DNA of 64,000 bases from Bacillota bacterium (GTDB lineage Bacteria > Bacillota > UBA4882 > UBA8346): assembly GCA_029974635.1 (NCBI GenBank), contig JARKQY010000011.1, forward strand, positions 81,375 to 145,374, read 5' to 3'. The notes under the pieces are model-generated. The model was given only the letters and a program-made list of their open reading frames with translations, was not told the origin of the DNA and did no database searches. The translations under genes and the position numbers were made by a program. Of this stretch, positions 25,388 to 33,461 are shown in pieces (positions within the stretch are counted from its first letter, which is position 1; each line of letters begins with the position of its first letter).

Positions 25388-26458
25388 TCAAGTTTTAACT
25401 TTGGTAAAGTTATAAATCCCGTAACCGGCCATTACAAAATTAGCCAGCCAGGAACCGATGAACGGGCTAACCATGCCGTTTCGCGCCAACACATTGCCCA
25501 ATGCATATAAAGCCCACCATACTAAGACAAAAAGAAGACACAAACCGACTCCAGCCGCATTAGTACGCCGCTGCGGCCGTAAAGCCAAAGGAATGCCCAG
25601 CAGCGCGAATATCAGACTCGCAAACGGTATAGCGGTTTTACGATATAAATATATTAAATAAAGCTGTTTCTGAGCCCCAGTGGCCAGCCGGTTCAGCTCG
25701 GAAATACTTTTTTCCTCCGGCGGTATCTGGCTTTCCTCGATCTGACCCGGAGTTATATTTAGCGGATATTTAACCTTTGCCTGCTTCACGAATATGGGAT
25801 AGAGATTTTCCGGGCTTATTTGGTTGATTCGGCCCTGGTTAAAAAACCAACTTCTGCCATCCCAATGCATCACCGCGGCTTCAATGGTCCGAGTTACCCT
25901 GCCGTCAGCCTTTTCGACAATCAAAACATTTTCAAGCTGTCTGGTCTTTGGAGTAAATCTTTCGGCATAAATTATCTTATCCAACTTCCCGTCGCTACTG
26001 TAAAGCGGCCTGTTAAAATTATAGATGACTTGGGAAGACCCTTCTGAAATAATTTCGGCTTTCATTTTTTGCAGCATCCGGTAAGCATAAGGAGTTGCAT
26101 ACTCATTCAATATGATTCCACTAATACTAACTGCCAGCCCTATAAACAAGACCGGCGCCGCCAGCCGGAAGTAACTTAAGCCTCCGGCCCGCATGGCAAT
26201 TGTTTCACTATGACTGGTGAGATTCCCCAAACCAAGAATTGTTGCCAGCAAAACCGCCATTGTCGAACCATATAATAAATTCTGGGGAATGTATAGCGAT
26301 AAAAGTTTTAAATTGGTTAATAGTGAGATGTGATAACTTTCGAATTCACCCAATAGATTAATAAAGGTCGTCCCCAGAATCATCACCGTAAAAATAAAAA
26401 CCCCGCCAAGCAATGGTCCAAGTACGGATTTTAATATATATTTGGTCAGTATTTTCAT
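25388..26458 (-). CDS. LPS-export permease LptF/LptG (YjgP/YjgQ)
   Basis: A 356-residue YjgP/YjgQ permease: membrane helices in the first 120 residues, a periplasmic jellyroll-like middle (about 130-260) and three helices at the end (PFASLIFALLGIPLALRPQRR; LCLLFVLVWWALYALGN; GSWLANFVMAGYGIYNF). I start at ATG 26458 (MKILTKYILK), after GGAGG; the open frame extends upstream to 26506. Only one LptF/G gene is present in this window, so it may work as a homodimer or with a partner elsewhere. It extracts LPS from the inner membrane with LptB. Confidence 0.9.
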   Translation of the reverse strand: MKILTKYILKSVLGPLLGGVFIFTVMILGTTFINLLGEFESYHISLLTNLKLLSLYIPQNLLYGSTMAVLLATILGLGNLTSHSETIAMRAGGLSYFRLAAPVLFIGLAVSISGIILNEYATPYAYRMLQKMKAEIISEGSSQVIYNFNRPLYSSDGKLDKIIYAERFTPKTRQLENVLIVEKADGRVTRTIEAAVMHWDGRSWFFNQGRINQISPENLYPIFVKQAKVKYPLNITPGQIEESQIPPEEKSISELNRLATGAQKQLYLIYLYRKTAIPFASLIFALLGIPLALRPQRRTNAAGVGLCLLFVLVWWALYALGNVLARNGMVSPFIGSWLANFVMAGYGIYNFTKVKT

Positions 26459-26504
26459 TACCGGAGATCCTCCACCTTCAATTTGAAACCATTTCTGAAG
26501 CATC

Positions 26505-26578
26505 ATATTGTAGTGTAGCTACAATTCAAAATTATCCATAACAAGTTTGCTAAAAAGCAACTTGTTTAATGGATAATT
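26505..26578 (+). repeat. Two-hairpin intercistronic repeat, copy 2
   Basis: A short palindrome (TGTAGTGTAGCTACA, 26509-26523) is followed by a long hairpin: AATTATCCATAACAAGTTTG plus C (26530-26550) pairs almost fully with 26557-26578 around a TAAAAA loop. It lies between lptB and lptF/G. Related copies are at 17541 and, inverted, at 29643. Confidence 0.75.
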
Positions 26579-26583
26579 ATATA

Positions 26584-27303
26584 TCACATACTGAAATTAT
26601 CCCCCAAATAAAAGCGGCGGGCGTTCTCATCATTGGCTATATCTGCGGAACTCCCGGAAACCAAAATTTCACCGGAATACATAATATAAGCCCGATCTGT
26701 AATTGCCAGCGTCTCTCTTACACTGTGATCGGTAATCAAAATCCCCATCCCCTTAGCCTTCAAAGCGCGAATAATATCCTGAATATCGGCAACCGCAATG
26801 GGATCAACGCCTGTGAACGGCTCGTCCAATAAAATAAACCGCGGATCCATCGCTAATGCCCTGGCGATTTCCACACGCCGCCGTTCACCGCCGGAAAGCA
26901 TGAAACCCATACTTTTCCGCAAATGGCCAATCCCAAACTCCTCCATCAATTGTTCGCAACGACTTTTCCGATACTTGGGGGGGAGCTCCGTCAGTTCTAA
27001 AATCGCCATAATATTATCCATTACCGACAATTTCCGAAAAATGGAAGGCTCCTGGGCTAAATAACTTACCCCATATGTGGAACGGATGTGCATTGGCAGT
27101 TGGGTTACATCCTGGTCATTAATCAATATTGAACCGGCATTGCAACGCTCTAGACCAACTATCATATAAAAAGTAGTGGTTTTTCCGGCTCCGTTGGGAC
27201 CCAGCAAACCGACCACTTCGCCGGTATTCACCTGCAAATTAACTCCATTCACAACTCTCCGGCTTTGATATTCCTTTACAAGACCATGTACATTTATCGA
27301 CAT
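26584..27303 (-). CDS. lptB: LPS-export ABC transporter ATPase LptB
   Basis: A 239-residue ATPase. Walker A GPNGAGKTT (about 35-43), signature LSGGERRRVEIARAL, Walker B FILLDEPFTGVDP, and the His switch in ILITDHSVRETL are intact. The sequence around FYMIVGLERCNAGSI and SYLAQEPSIFRKLSVMDN is typical of LptB rather than amino-acid transporter ATPases. It powers LPS extraction with LptF/G. Upstream is lptA; downstream is the two-hairpin repeat and lptF/G. Confidence 0.93.
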   Translation of the reverse strand: MSINVHGLVKEYQSRRVVNGVNLQVNTGEVVGLLGPNGAGKTTTFYMIVGLERCNAGSILINDQDVTQLPMHIRSTYGVSYLAQEPSIFRKLSVMDNIMAILELTELPPKYRKSRCEQLMEEFGIGHLRKSMGFMLSGGERRRVEIARALAMDPRFILLDEPFTGVDPIAVADIQDIIRALKAKGMGILITDHSVRETLAITDRAYIMYSGEILVSGSSADIANDENARRFYLGDNFSM

Positions 27304-27326
27304 CTATTTTATCTCCCAATCATCGA

Positions 27327-28058
27327 TTAATTAACCTCTGTGCCGGACTTGCTGGAAACCTTGCGAGTCTTTAAATCATAAACTATTTCATCAGCGGTAA
27401 ACTTGTTTTTTCCCTGGACGACAACCGGATTATCTTTAAGAAAGAGCTTATCGGCGGCAAGATCAACGAGAACTTGGCCGGCACTCAAGGAACTATCCTC
27501 CCCGGTTCCCTTTACCGGACCATAGAAAACAAATACACCTTTATTTAGCTGTCCTTCAATTCTTTCTCCGGTAATTTTCCAGTCTTGATAACAAATCTGA
27601 GCGGTTCCCGCCACCTTAACCCGGTCATTTCTCCGGTCCCATTCCAATGAATCCCCTTCTAAAGAGGTTTTTTCATCATATACTATTTTTACTTCCTTTT
27701 GGGAAGTAAGTATATCACGCTTTAGATCCAAGAAAAGCTCATTACAAGTTACCACCCGGTATACTGGTATATTCTGTTTAATTTTGACACTGTTTTTTGC
27801 CCGGATCATATCTTCCTTACGGCTATATTCAAGATATTTGGCCTCAATACTATAAGTTTTCCAGCGGGCTTCAACCGGTTTCGCCTCAGTTCCGAAGCAT
27901 TGCGTTACATTCTGCAGCAAGTCTATTTCGGAACCACCCGGAGCACTTAATCGGGGTTCCTCGACGACTTGAGCCCATCCGCTGATAAATGTGAAACATA
28001 GAAAATATGCGGTTACCAAACCCGAAATAATTAACCGTCTCTTGACACGAACCGCCAT
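27327..28058 (-). CDS. lptA: LptA/OstA-like periplasmic LPS-transport protein
   Basis: A 243-residue exported protein with a signal peptide (ISGLVTAYFLCFTFISGWA) and an OstA/LptA domain: repeated strands of the form DMIRAKNSVKIKQN, LEGDSLEWDRRNDRVKVAGTA, ITGERIEGQLNKG. These build the periplasmic jellyroll bridge that carries LPS. GAGGTGA precedes the ATG. It follows lptC by a few bases and precedes lptB, the usual lptCAB order. It is longer than the enterobacterial protein, with an extra N-terminal segment of about 40 residues. Confidence 0.85.
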   Translation of the reverse strand: MAVRVKRRLIISGLVTAYFLCFTFISGWAQVVEEPRLSAPGGSEIDLLQNVTQCFGTEAKPVEARWKTYSIEAKYLEYSRKEDMIRAKNSVKIKQNIPVYRVVTCNELFLDLKRDILTSQKEVKIVYDEKTSLEGDSLEWDRRNDRVKVAGTAQICYQDWKITGERIEGQLNKGVFVFYGPVKGTGEDSSLSAGQVLVDLAADKLFLKDNPVVVQGKNKFTADEIVYDLKTRKVSSKSGTEVN

Positions 28059-28062
28059 TTTT

Positions 28063-28623
28063 TCACCTCGTTGATTGCATAAAAGATACTGTGGTCATTC
28101 CCTTTGACCGGATTTTATCTAGATTCATATCGGTATCAATCTCATCCGCGGTAGCTTCCAGCGATTCATTCTTAATCGTAATGTGCTGCTCGGCCTTTAT
28201 GGTCTTTAGTTTGGGATTTATTGTAATAACATCCGCAACAAGCCGGGTTTTATCATTAATAGCAGTTAAATTAACCGTGCCATACAATTTAATAACGGTT
28301 GTTTCCCAATATATGAACCCCGATTGGGCTTTAATCTTATAAATAGGTTTTCCGGCAGAGTAATAATTGCCATTAATATTGGTTAATTCTCCGGTTTTAT
28401 TGGAGTTTATCATTTTCGCACAACTTAATTCCAAATACTCGCCTTGTTTAGCTCCCGGTATCTTCATCGTTAACCCGATCAATTCTTCCGAATCGACTTT
28501 AAATGTAGCAGTAAACTTCGGTTGATAAGTGGCAACCTCATTAAATGTAATCCATAAAATCAATGCGCTGCCAACGACGATTATGATGCTTCCAACAATT
28601 AACCAGACTCTTTTTTTTCGCAT
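28063..28623 (-). CDS. lptC: LptC-like inner-membrane LPS-transport protein
   Basis: A 186-residue protein with one N-terminal membrane anchor (VWLIVGSIIIVVGSALILWI) and an LptC-type beta domain (LELSCAKMINSNKTG, GFIYWETTVIKLYGTVNLTA, ETADEIDTDMN-like end). The ATG begins MRKKRVW. It precedes lptA and lptB on the same strand. Expected role: pass LPS from LptBFG to LptA. Divergent in sequence, so the call rests on topology and the neighbours. Confidence 0.8.
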   Translation of the reverse strand: MRKKRVWLIVGSIIIVVGSALILWITFNEVATYQPKFTATFKVDSEELIGLTMKIPGAKQGEYLELSCAKMINSNKTGELTNINGNYYSAGKPIYKIKAQSGFIYWETTVIKLYGTVNLTAINDKTRLVADVITINPKLKTIKAEQHITIKNESLEATADEIDTDMNLDKIRSKGMTTVSFMQSTR

Positions 28624-28814
28624 AGAATATCCTTATCGGCTTCAGAATGAAAAATTAAATCTGCTAAAAAAGTTAATTTTTATCATTATTTGAAATATTT
28701 TAGGACATATTTCTAATATTAATTCGAGAGAATATGAAAAAATCCTGCTGGATAATTTATCCCGCTATGCCCGAAGGCAAGAGGAGCACGCATAAATAGC
28801 ATTCTCTTTCGACG

Positions 28815-29615
28815 CTAAACGGCGATTATTTTGATTTTATGCGAGGCTGCCAACTCCAAAAATTCTTTTTTCTCTGTAATTAAAGTTTTTTGAGCCTCAA
28901 CCCCTAGAACAGCCGCTTGAATACTAATCATTGAATCAATGGTAGATTTCCCAACAGTGGGGACATCAAAGCGTTCATCCTGGAACGGTTTACTTACTTT
29001 AACCACCACCGCCCCCGCTCCCCCTAGTTTACCGCCGCGAATAATAGCCTGGTCAGTGCCTTCAATAGCCTCCACCGCCAGAACAACTCCTTGTTTTACC
29101 ACCACGCTCTGCCCGATATCCATTCCGCCAATAGCTTTGGCAACTCGAAACCCCAGCCTGACATCATCCATTTCTCTTTCAGTTACTTCACCGATGATGG
29201 GGCCCGGTTGAGCCAACAAACGTTGTAAATAATCGGTTTGCTTGGCTACCAATAAACCATTTTTCTCAAATTCTTTTACTACTGCCAATAAAATGGCATC
29301 ATCATTTTTTTCCGGAAGATTTTTTAATACCGCCAGAAAAACCGGATCGAAATCATTTTGAAACAGCGCTTCCTTACCAACTTTTCCGGCAAAAACCACT
29401 TCCGCAATCTCAAAAGATTTAAAATACCCGATTATATCACCCAAACGGCATACGGATAATTCTTGGTATTCATCGGCCATACCCGGAACCCCGGTATCTA
29501 CCTCTCCTCTTAAACCAACCACAAGTGATCGGGCCCCCCGCCTCTTAATTTCTTCCAATACCTCAAACGGCAGATGACCCCGTCCCGCTACCAAGCCAAT
29601 GTTTTTTTGCGCCAT
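28815..29615 (-). CDS. lpxI: UDP-2,3-diacylglucosamine diphosphatase LpxI
   Basis: A 266-residue LpxI (DUF1009) protein. It opens IGLVAGRGHLPFEVLEEIKRRG and contains GKVGKEALFQNDFDP and VVVKQGVVLAVEAIEGTD, typical of the family. It hydrolyses UDP-2,3-diacylglucosamine to lipid X, step four of lipid A synthesis, in place of LpxH. Start: ATG at 29615; GTG at 29627 is also possible, but it directly follows AGGAGT. It lies between lpxA and lptC. No lpxB is next to it, although the two are often neighbours. Confidence 0.92.
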   Translation of the reverse strand: MAQKNIGLVAGRGHLPFEVLEEIKRRGARSLVVGLRGEVDTGVPGMADEYQELSVCRLGDIIGYFKSFEIAEVVFAGKVGKEALFQNDFDPVFLAVLKNLPEKNDDAILLAVVKEFEKNGLLVAKQTDYLQRLLAQPGPIIGEVTEREMDDVRLGFRVAKAIGGMDIGQSVVVKQGVVLAVEAIEGTDQAIIRGGKLGGAGAVVVKVSKPFQDERFDVPTVGKSTIDSMISIQAAVLGVEAQKTLITEKKEFLELAASHKIKIIAV

Positions 29616-29642
29616 TCGTATTTCCACACTCCTTATTTAATG

Positions 29643-29710
29643 AATTATCCTCAAATCGTTTTGTATAAAACAAACTCCAGGATAATTTTTAAATTGTAGC
29701 TACGCTACAA
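29643..29710 (-). repeat. Two-hairpin intercistronic repeat, copy 3 (inverted)
   Basis: The short palindrome TTGTAGCTACGCTACAA (29694-29710) and a longer hairpin with AATTATCCT (29643-29651) pairing AGGATAATT (29679-29687) match copy 2 in inverted order. It lies between lpxA and lpxI. Confidence 0.7.
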
Positions 29711-29834
29711 TAGAGATATACCCCATAACCATCATAAAGAAATAATAAAAATCTAAAAGACTAGGCTTTCGTCTAGTCTCATAGAAATTTTTCAATTTTA
29801 TAATCCCTTTAAAAATGATACATTAAAAATAAAT

Positions 29835-30641
29835 TTAACGTAATATTCCTCTTTCGGCATTACGGAGGAACCGGATCAAATGATCAATCTCCGGGCTGCT
29901 TTGCAGCTCTTGATCCATCCGTTCAATGGCTTGTTCGATGGTTAGATTGGAACGATACAGTATCCGGTAAGCCCGTTTAATCTCGTCGCGCACCTCCGGT
30001 TCAGTGCCATTACGGCGTAAACCGACAACATTAATTCCAAAGACTTTAGCCGGATTGCCGTCAACCAGGACAAACGGGGGCACATCCTTGGCAATCTTGG
30101 TATGGGCGCCGACGAAGGCCATTTTACCAATCTTACAGAACTGATGAACACCGGATAATCCGGAAACTTGGACCCGGTCCTCAATGATGATATGACCGGC
30201 AAGAGCGGTACAATTTCCCAATACAATATGATTTCCCACCTGACAATCATGGGCCACATGCGAGTATGCCATAAACAGGTTGTTACTTCCAATCCGGGTT
30301 TCACCGCCTCCACCTTCTGTGCCCCGGTTAATTGTAACATTTTCTCGAAACACATTATTGTCCCCGATAAATAGAAAGCTTTTTTCACCTTTGAACTTTA
30401 AGTCCTGAGGTTCTCCGCCGATGGTAGCCCCGTGATAAAACCGGTTACCGGAACCGATGATAGTCCAGCCGTCAATTACAACTTGGGGTCCTATCACACA
30501 ATTATCGCCAATTTCAACATTTTCCCCGATAATTGCATACGGACCGACTATAACATTTCGCCCGATTTTAGCATTCGGGTGCACGATTGCGGTTTCATGA
30601 ATTTCACGTAAGTTAACTACTTTTGATTCAACTAGTTTCAT
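29835..30641 (-). CDS. lpxA: UDP-N-acetylglucosamine acyltransferase LpxA
   Basis: A 268-residue left-handed beta-helix acyltransferase with many hexapeptide repeats (TAIVHPNAKIGRNVIVGPYAIIG). The catalytic His is in AYSHVAHDCQVGN, and the C-terminal helical region (EVRDEIKRAYRILYRS, ERGILR) is complete. It transfers a 3-hydroxyacyl chain from ACP to UDP-GlcNAc, the first step of lipid A synthesis. GGAGGGATTAAC precedes the ATG. A gap of about 430 bp separates it from fabZ upstream, and lpxD is absent from this cluster. Confidence 0.95.
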   Translation of the reverse strand: MKLVESKVVNLREIHETAIVHPNAKIGRNVIVGPYAIIGENVEIGDNCVIGPQVVIDGWTIIGSGNRFYHGATIGGEPQDLKFKGEKSFLFIGDNNVFRENVTINRGTEGGGGETRIGSNNLFMAYSHVAHDCQVGNHIVLGNCTALAGHIIIEDRVQVSGLSGVHQFCKIGKMAFVGAHTKIAKDVPPFVLVDGNPAKVFGINVVGLRRNGTEPEVRDEIKRAYRILYRSNLTIEQAIERMDQELQSSPEIDHLIRFLRNAERGILR

Positions 30642-31071
30642 GTTAATCCCTCCATATTATTATCCCCGTAACAAAATGGTTTATCAGCCATAGCGCAAAA
30701 ACTTTGGAGCATAAAGTTTCACAAACCGAAATGAATTCAGGGAATTATGCATTTATGAAATATAAGTAATGATACAAAGACCGTATTTTGATGTTACATT
30801 ATAGTATTTGAAATAAAAGTATCGAAAATATCACCGCTTCGGTGAGAAAATATGTCGTATTCCCTGGTACTTAGGTAAGCAAAACTTTTGCCAGAGGATA
30901 ATAATCTTGAAAACTTGCTAACCTCATATTTAAAACTTCTTAAATATAAAAATAATATCGGTTTATTGAGATAAAGATTGGATTCAGATATTCGTTGATA
31001 TTTACCGGATAATTATGATTATCTCTCAATATCTCATCCTTTCACGGATATATGTCCAAAATCTTAAAAAA
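30642..31071. other. Intergenic region between fabZ and lpxA
   Basis: An AT-rich 430-bp gap inside the lipid A cluster. I see a small hairpin (TCACCGCTTCGGTGA, 30831-30845) and a TATAAT-like box on the minus strand at 30798-30803 without a good -35. No coding frame or remnant of lpxD could be recognised. Confidence 0.5.
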
Positions 31072-31497
31072 TTATTCGCTCAATAAAAACATTAACTCCG
31101 CTTCACAGGCAACCTGATTGTCAACTTTCGCGACCGCTTTAAAACGCCCTACATTTCCTTTAATTTTAATAGCTTCGACTTCGATAAAGATTTGATCCCC
31201 CGGAACAATGGGCCGTCGAAAACGGGCACTGTCAATCCCCGTAAAATATGGGATTTTACCGTGATGCTCTTGCTGTACTAACATTGCCAACCCGGCGGTT
31301 TGGGCCATACTCTCAATAATCAGCACGCCCGGCATAACAGGTTTAGCAGGATAATGCCCGTTAAAAAAGTTTTCATTAATACTTACATTTTTTAAAGCAA
31401 GCACCCTTTGGTTCGGAACAATTTCTAAAACCCGATCTATCAATAAAAACGGGTACCGGTGGGGCAGCATTCTTTTAATTTCGTTGATATCCAGCAT
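31072..31497 (-). CDS. fabZ: 3-hydroxyacyl-ACP dehydratase FabZ
   Basis: A 141-residue hot-dog-fold dehydratase. It opens with EIKRMLPHRYPFLLIDRV and has the catalytic NGHYPAKPVMPGVLIIES loop (His and Glu). It converts 3-hydroxyacyl-ACP to enoyl-ACP and so competes with LpxA for substrate; its place between lpxC and lpxA is common in LPS-making bacteria. AAAGGAGGT precedes the ATG. Confidence 0.95.
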   Translation of the reverse strand: MLDINEIKRMLPHRYPFLLIDRVLEIVPNQRVLALKNVSINENFFNGHYPAKPVMPGVLIIESMAQTAGLAMLVQQEHHGKIPYFTGIDSARFRRPIVPGDQIFIEVEAIKIKGNVGRFKAVAKVDNQVACEAELMFLLSE

Positions 31498-31543
31498 TAT
31501 AGACCTCCTTTTGATATCTTATACACCATAACATAATGAGTTT

Positions 31544-32404
31544 TTATGAATGATCGGCTTGGGCCACTATTTTTTTAGCCAGTTCCAAGTCCAGCGCATG
31601 CCCGGAACGAATTCCAATGATACGCCCGATGATAGAGCCGGCCAAGTACAAATCCCCGATAATATCTAAAACTTTATGACGGGCGATTTCATCAGAAAAA
31701 CGCAACTCGTTACAATAACCTTCATCTCCAACGATAACTGCGCGATTAAGATCTCCGCTCAAAGCAAGTCCCTGGCTCCTTAAATGCTCGATTTCCTTCA
31801 TAAAAGCAATGGTCCGGGCGGGAGCGATTTCGGAAACAAAGGCGTCTTCATTGTGATTATATTGGTAGTATTGTGTTCCCGTTACCGGGTGATCCGAGGT
31901 AAAGGTGAAATTGACTCCAAAATTCTCATCTGTAGACGGCAATGCTACCAGAAATGCCTTTAACGGTTCTTTTTGTTTGTAAACGGTTCCCTCCACCCAG
32001 AGCGGTTCCCGGATAACGGTGTACCGCCGGGGTTTATCCTGGGTCACAATACCGGATTGTCTGATTCGTTCAGCGAAATATAGGCCGCTCCCATCACCGC
32101 TAGGGATTTCTTCACCGTCGGTCAATACTAAAGCGTTATCAATTCCCAAACCGTGAAGTACCGCCATAAGATGTTCGATGGTGGCGATTCTCCAACCGTC
32201 TTTACCGATGGTAACACTTTTTTTGGTATCGATAATATTCCCCGGTTCGGCCTTAATACGGGGTTGCCCCGGTAAATCCGTCCGGCCGAACCAAATCCCG
32301 GTATCCGGCGCTTGGGGGCAAATCTGCATATGAACCGTAACACCGGTATGAAGTGATTCTCCGGTAATCTCCAGTCCGGCGCTAACGGTTTGTTGTAACT
32401 TCAT
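31544..32404 (-). CDS. lpxC: UDP-3-O-acyl-N-acetylglucosamine deacetylase LpxC
   Basis: A 286-residue zinc deacetylase, the committed step of lipid A synthesis. The metal and catalytic motifs are present: ATIEHLMAVLHGLGIDN with its His, and RHKVLDIIGDL with His and Asp. I start at ATG 32404 (MKLQQTVSAGLEI), which follows GGGGG; the frame extends to 32437 upstream. A fully consensus promoter lies 130 bp upstream, so lipid A genes can be expressed independently of the preceding ABC genes. Confidence 0.95.
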   Translation of the reverse strand: MKLQQTVSAGLEITGESLHTGVTVHMQICPQAPDTGIWFGRTDLPGQPRIKAEPGNIIDTKKSVTIGKDGWRIATIEHLMAVLHGLGIDNALVLTDGEEIPSGDGSGLYFAERIRQSGIVTQDKPRRYTVIREPLWVEGTVYKQKEPLKAFLVALPSTDENFGVNFTFTSDHPVTGTQYYQYNHNEDAFVSEIAPARTIAFMKEIEHLRSQGLALSGDLNRAVIVGDEGYCNELRFSDEIARHKVLDIIGDLYLAGSIIGRIIGIRSGHALDLELAKKIVAQADHS

Positions 32405-32541
32405 AAAAAACCCCCGTATTGAATTATTTAAACTCAAATATTCAGATCAGCGTTAATCCGTATAGCATATAGACAATACTTAGCTTTTCATATCCGTCAT
32501 CCGGTTAAAAAATCTTTTTATAACAAGAAAACACTCTTAAA

Positions 32542-32570
32542 ATTATATGTCAGTCCAAGGTTTATGTCAA
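32542..32570 (-). promoter_or_regulatory. Consensus sigma-A promoter upstream of lpxC
   Basis: On the minus strand TTGACA (32570-32565), exactly 17 bp, and TATAAT (32547-32542). Both boxes match the consensus perfectly. Transcription should start near 32535. Confidence 0.88.
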
Positions 32571-32696
32571 GTCTGGCAGTTTACCTAACGTTCCATTTCT
32601 TCTTTCAATGAGAAGGCTCATTATGAACAAACGGATCTATTCATATAACGTTTATAAAAATGTTTCTAAAACTTCATCAATGAAGCCATAGTTTAT

Positions 32697-33437
32697 CTAA
32701 TGCTTTAGTAAATGGTGATATTTACGTCCAATCTCGGAAGTTGGATACTCTAAAACTTCCCGAGGTTCTCCCGCTTCCACAATGAGACCTTTATCCATAA
32801 AAACAATCCGATCGGCCGCCCTTTTGGCAAAGAATAATTCATGGGTAACGATTACCATGGTGGTTCCGCCCTCTTTAACCAGTTCCTCCATTACTTCAAT
32901 GACCTCCCCGACCAAGATCGGATCCAATGAGGCTGTTGGTTCATCCCAAAGCATAATCTCCGGTTCAAGAGCCAGCGCCCGGGCGATCCCCACTCTTTGT
33001 TGCTCGCCTCCGCTTAATTCAGTAGGAACCTCATGCAGTTTATGGCCCAGTCCTACTTTCTGCAAAGCGGCTTCTGCGCGGCGATTGGCTTCATCCTCTT
33101 TCACGCCTTGATATCTTAGCGATATTGACACATTATTCAAAGCAGTTAAGCGCCGGATTAAATTAAAATGTTGAAAGACGAAACCAATTCGCCGTCTTAC
33201 CTGCAATAATTGTGACAAGTTTAGATCGGTGATATTTACCCCGCCAAACTGGATAACCCCGGCATCAGGTTCGGTTAAGCGGTTGATACAACGGATTAAG
33301 GTTGATTTCCCGCAACCACTGGGTCCCATGAGAACTAGGGTTTCACCTTTGGCTACTTCCAAATCAATTCCGTTTAAGGCCTTTTTGCGTCCGTAACTTT
33401 TTGTCAAGCCGTTTATTTTAAGCAAATTAAGCTGCAC
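32697..33437 (-). CDS. ABC transporter ATPase, amino-acid (GlnQ) type, partner of the 836-residue membrane protein
   Basis: A 246-residue ATPase. Walker A GPSGCGKST, signature LSGGEQQRVGIARAL, Walker B IMLWDEPTASLD and switch VIVTHELFFA are complete. Sequence style (SYGRKKALNGIDLEVAKGE, FQHFNLIRRLTALNN) is that of polar amino-acid transporter ATPases. Yet it is paired with a very unusual membrane protein ending 25 bp upstream and no solute-binding protein gene is nearby. Start probably GTG at 33437, close to AAAGGA. What it energises is unknown; context suggests an envelope role. Confidence 0.85.
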   Translation of the reverse strand: MQLNLLKINGLTKSYGRKKALNGIDLEVAKGETLVLMGPSGCGKSTLIRCINRLTEPDAGVIQFGGVNITDLNLSQLLQVRRRIGFVFQHFNLIRRLTALNNVSISLRYQGVKEDEANRRAEAALQKVGLGHKLHEVPTELSGGEQQRVGIARALALEPEIMLWDEPTASLDPILVGEVIEVMEELVKEGGTTMVIVTHELFFAKRAADRIVFMDKGLIVEAGEPREVLEYPTSEIGRKYHHLLKH

Positions 33438-33461
33438 ATCCTTTGTACTTATATAATAATG

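Noticed and set aside
30642..31071. Remnant of lpxD between fabZ and lpxA
   Set aside because: No hexapeptide-repeat coding pattern in any frame.
33438..33461. Missing permease helices as a frameshifted continuation of the 836-residue protein
   Set aside because: Only 24 bp separate its stop from the ATPase gene, so no hidden C-terminal part exists here.
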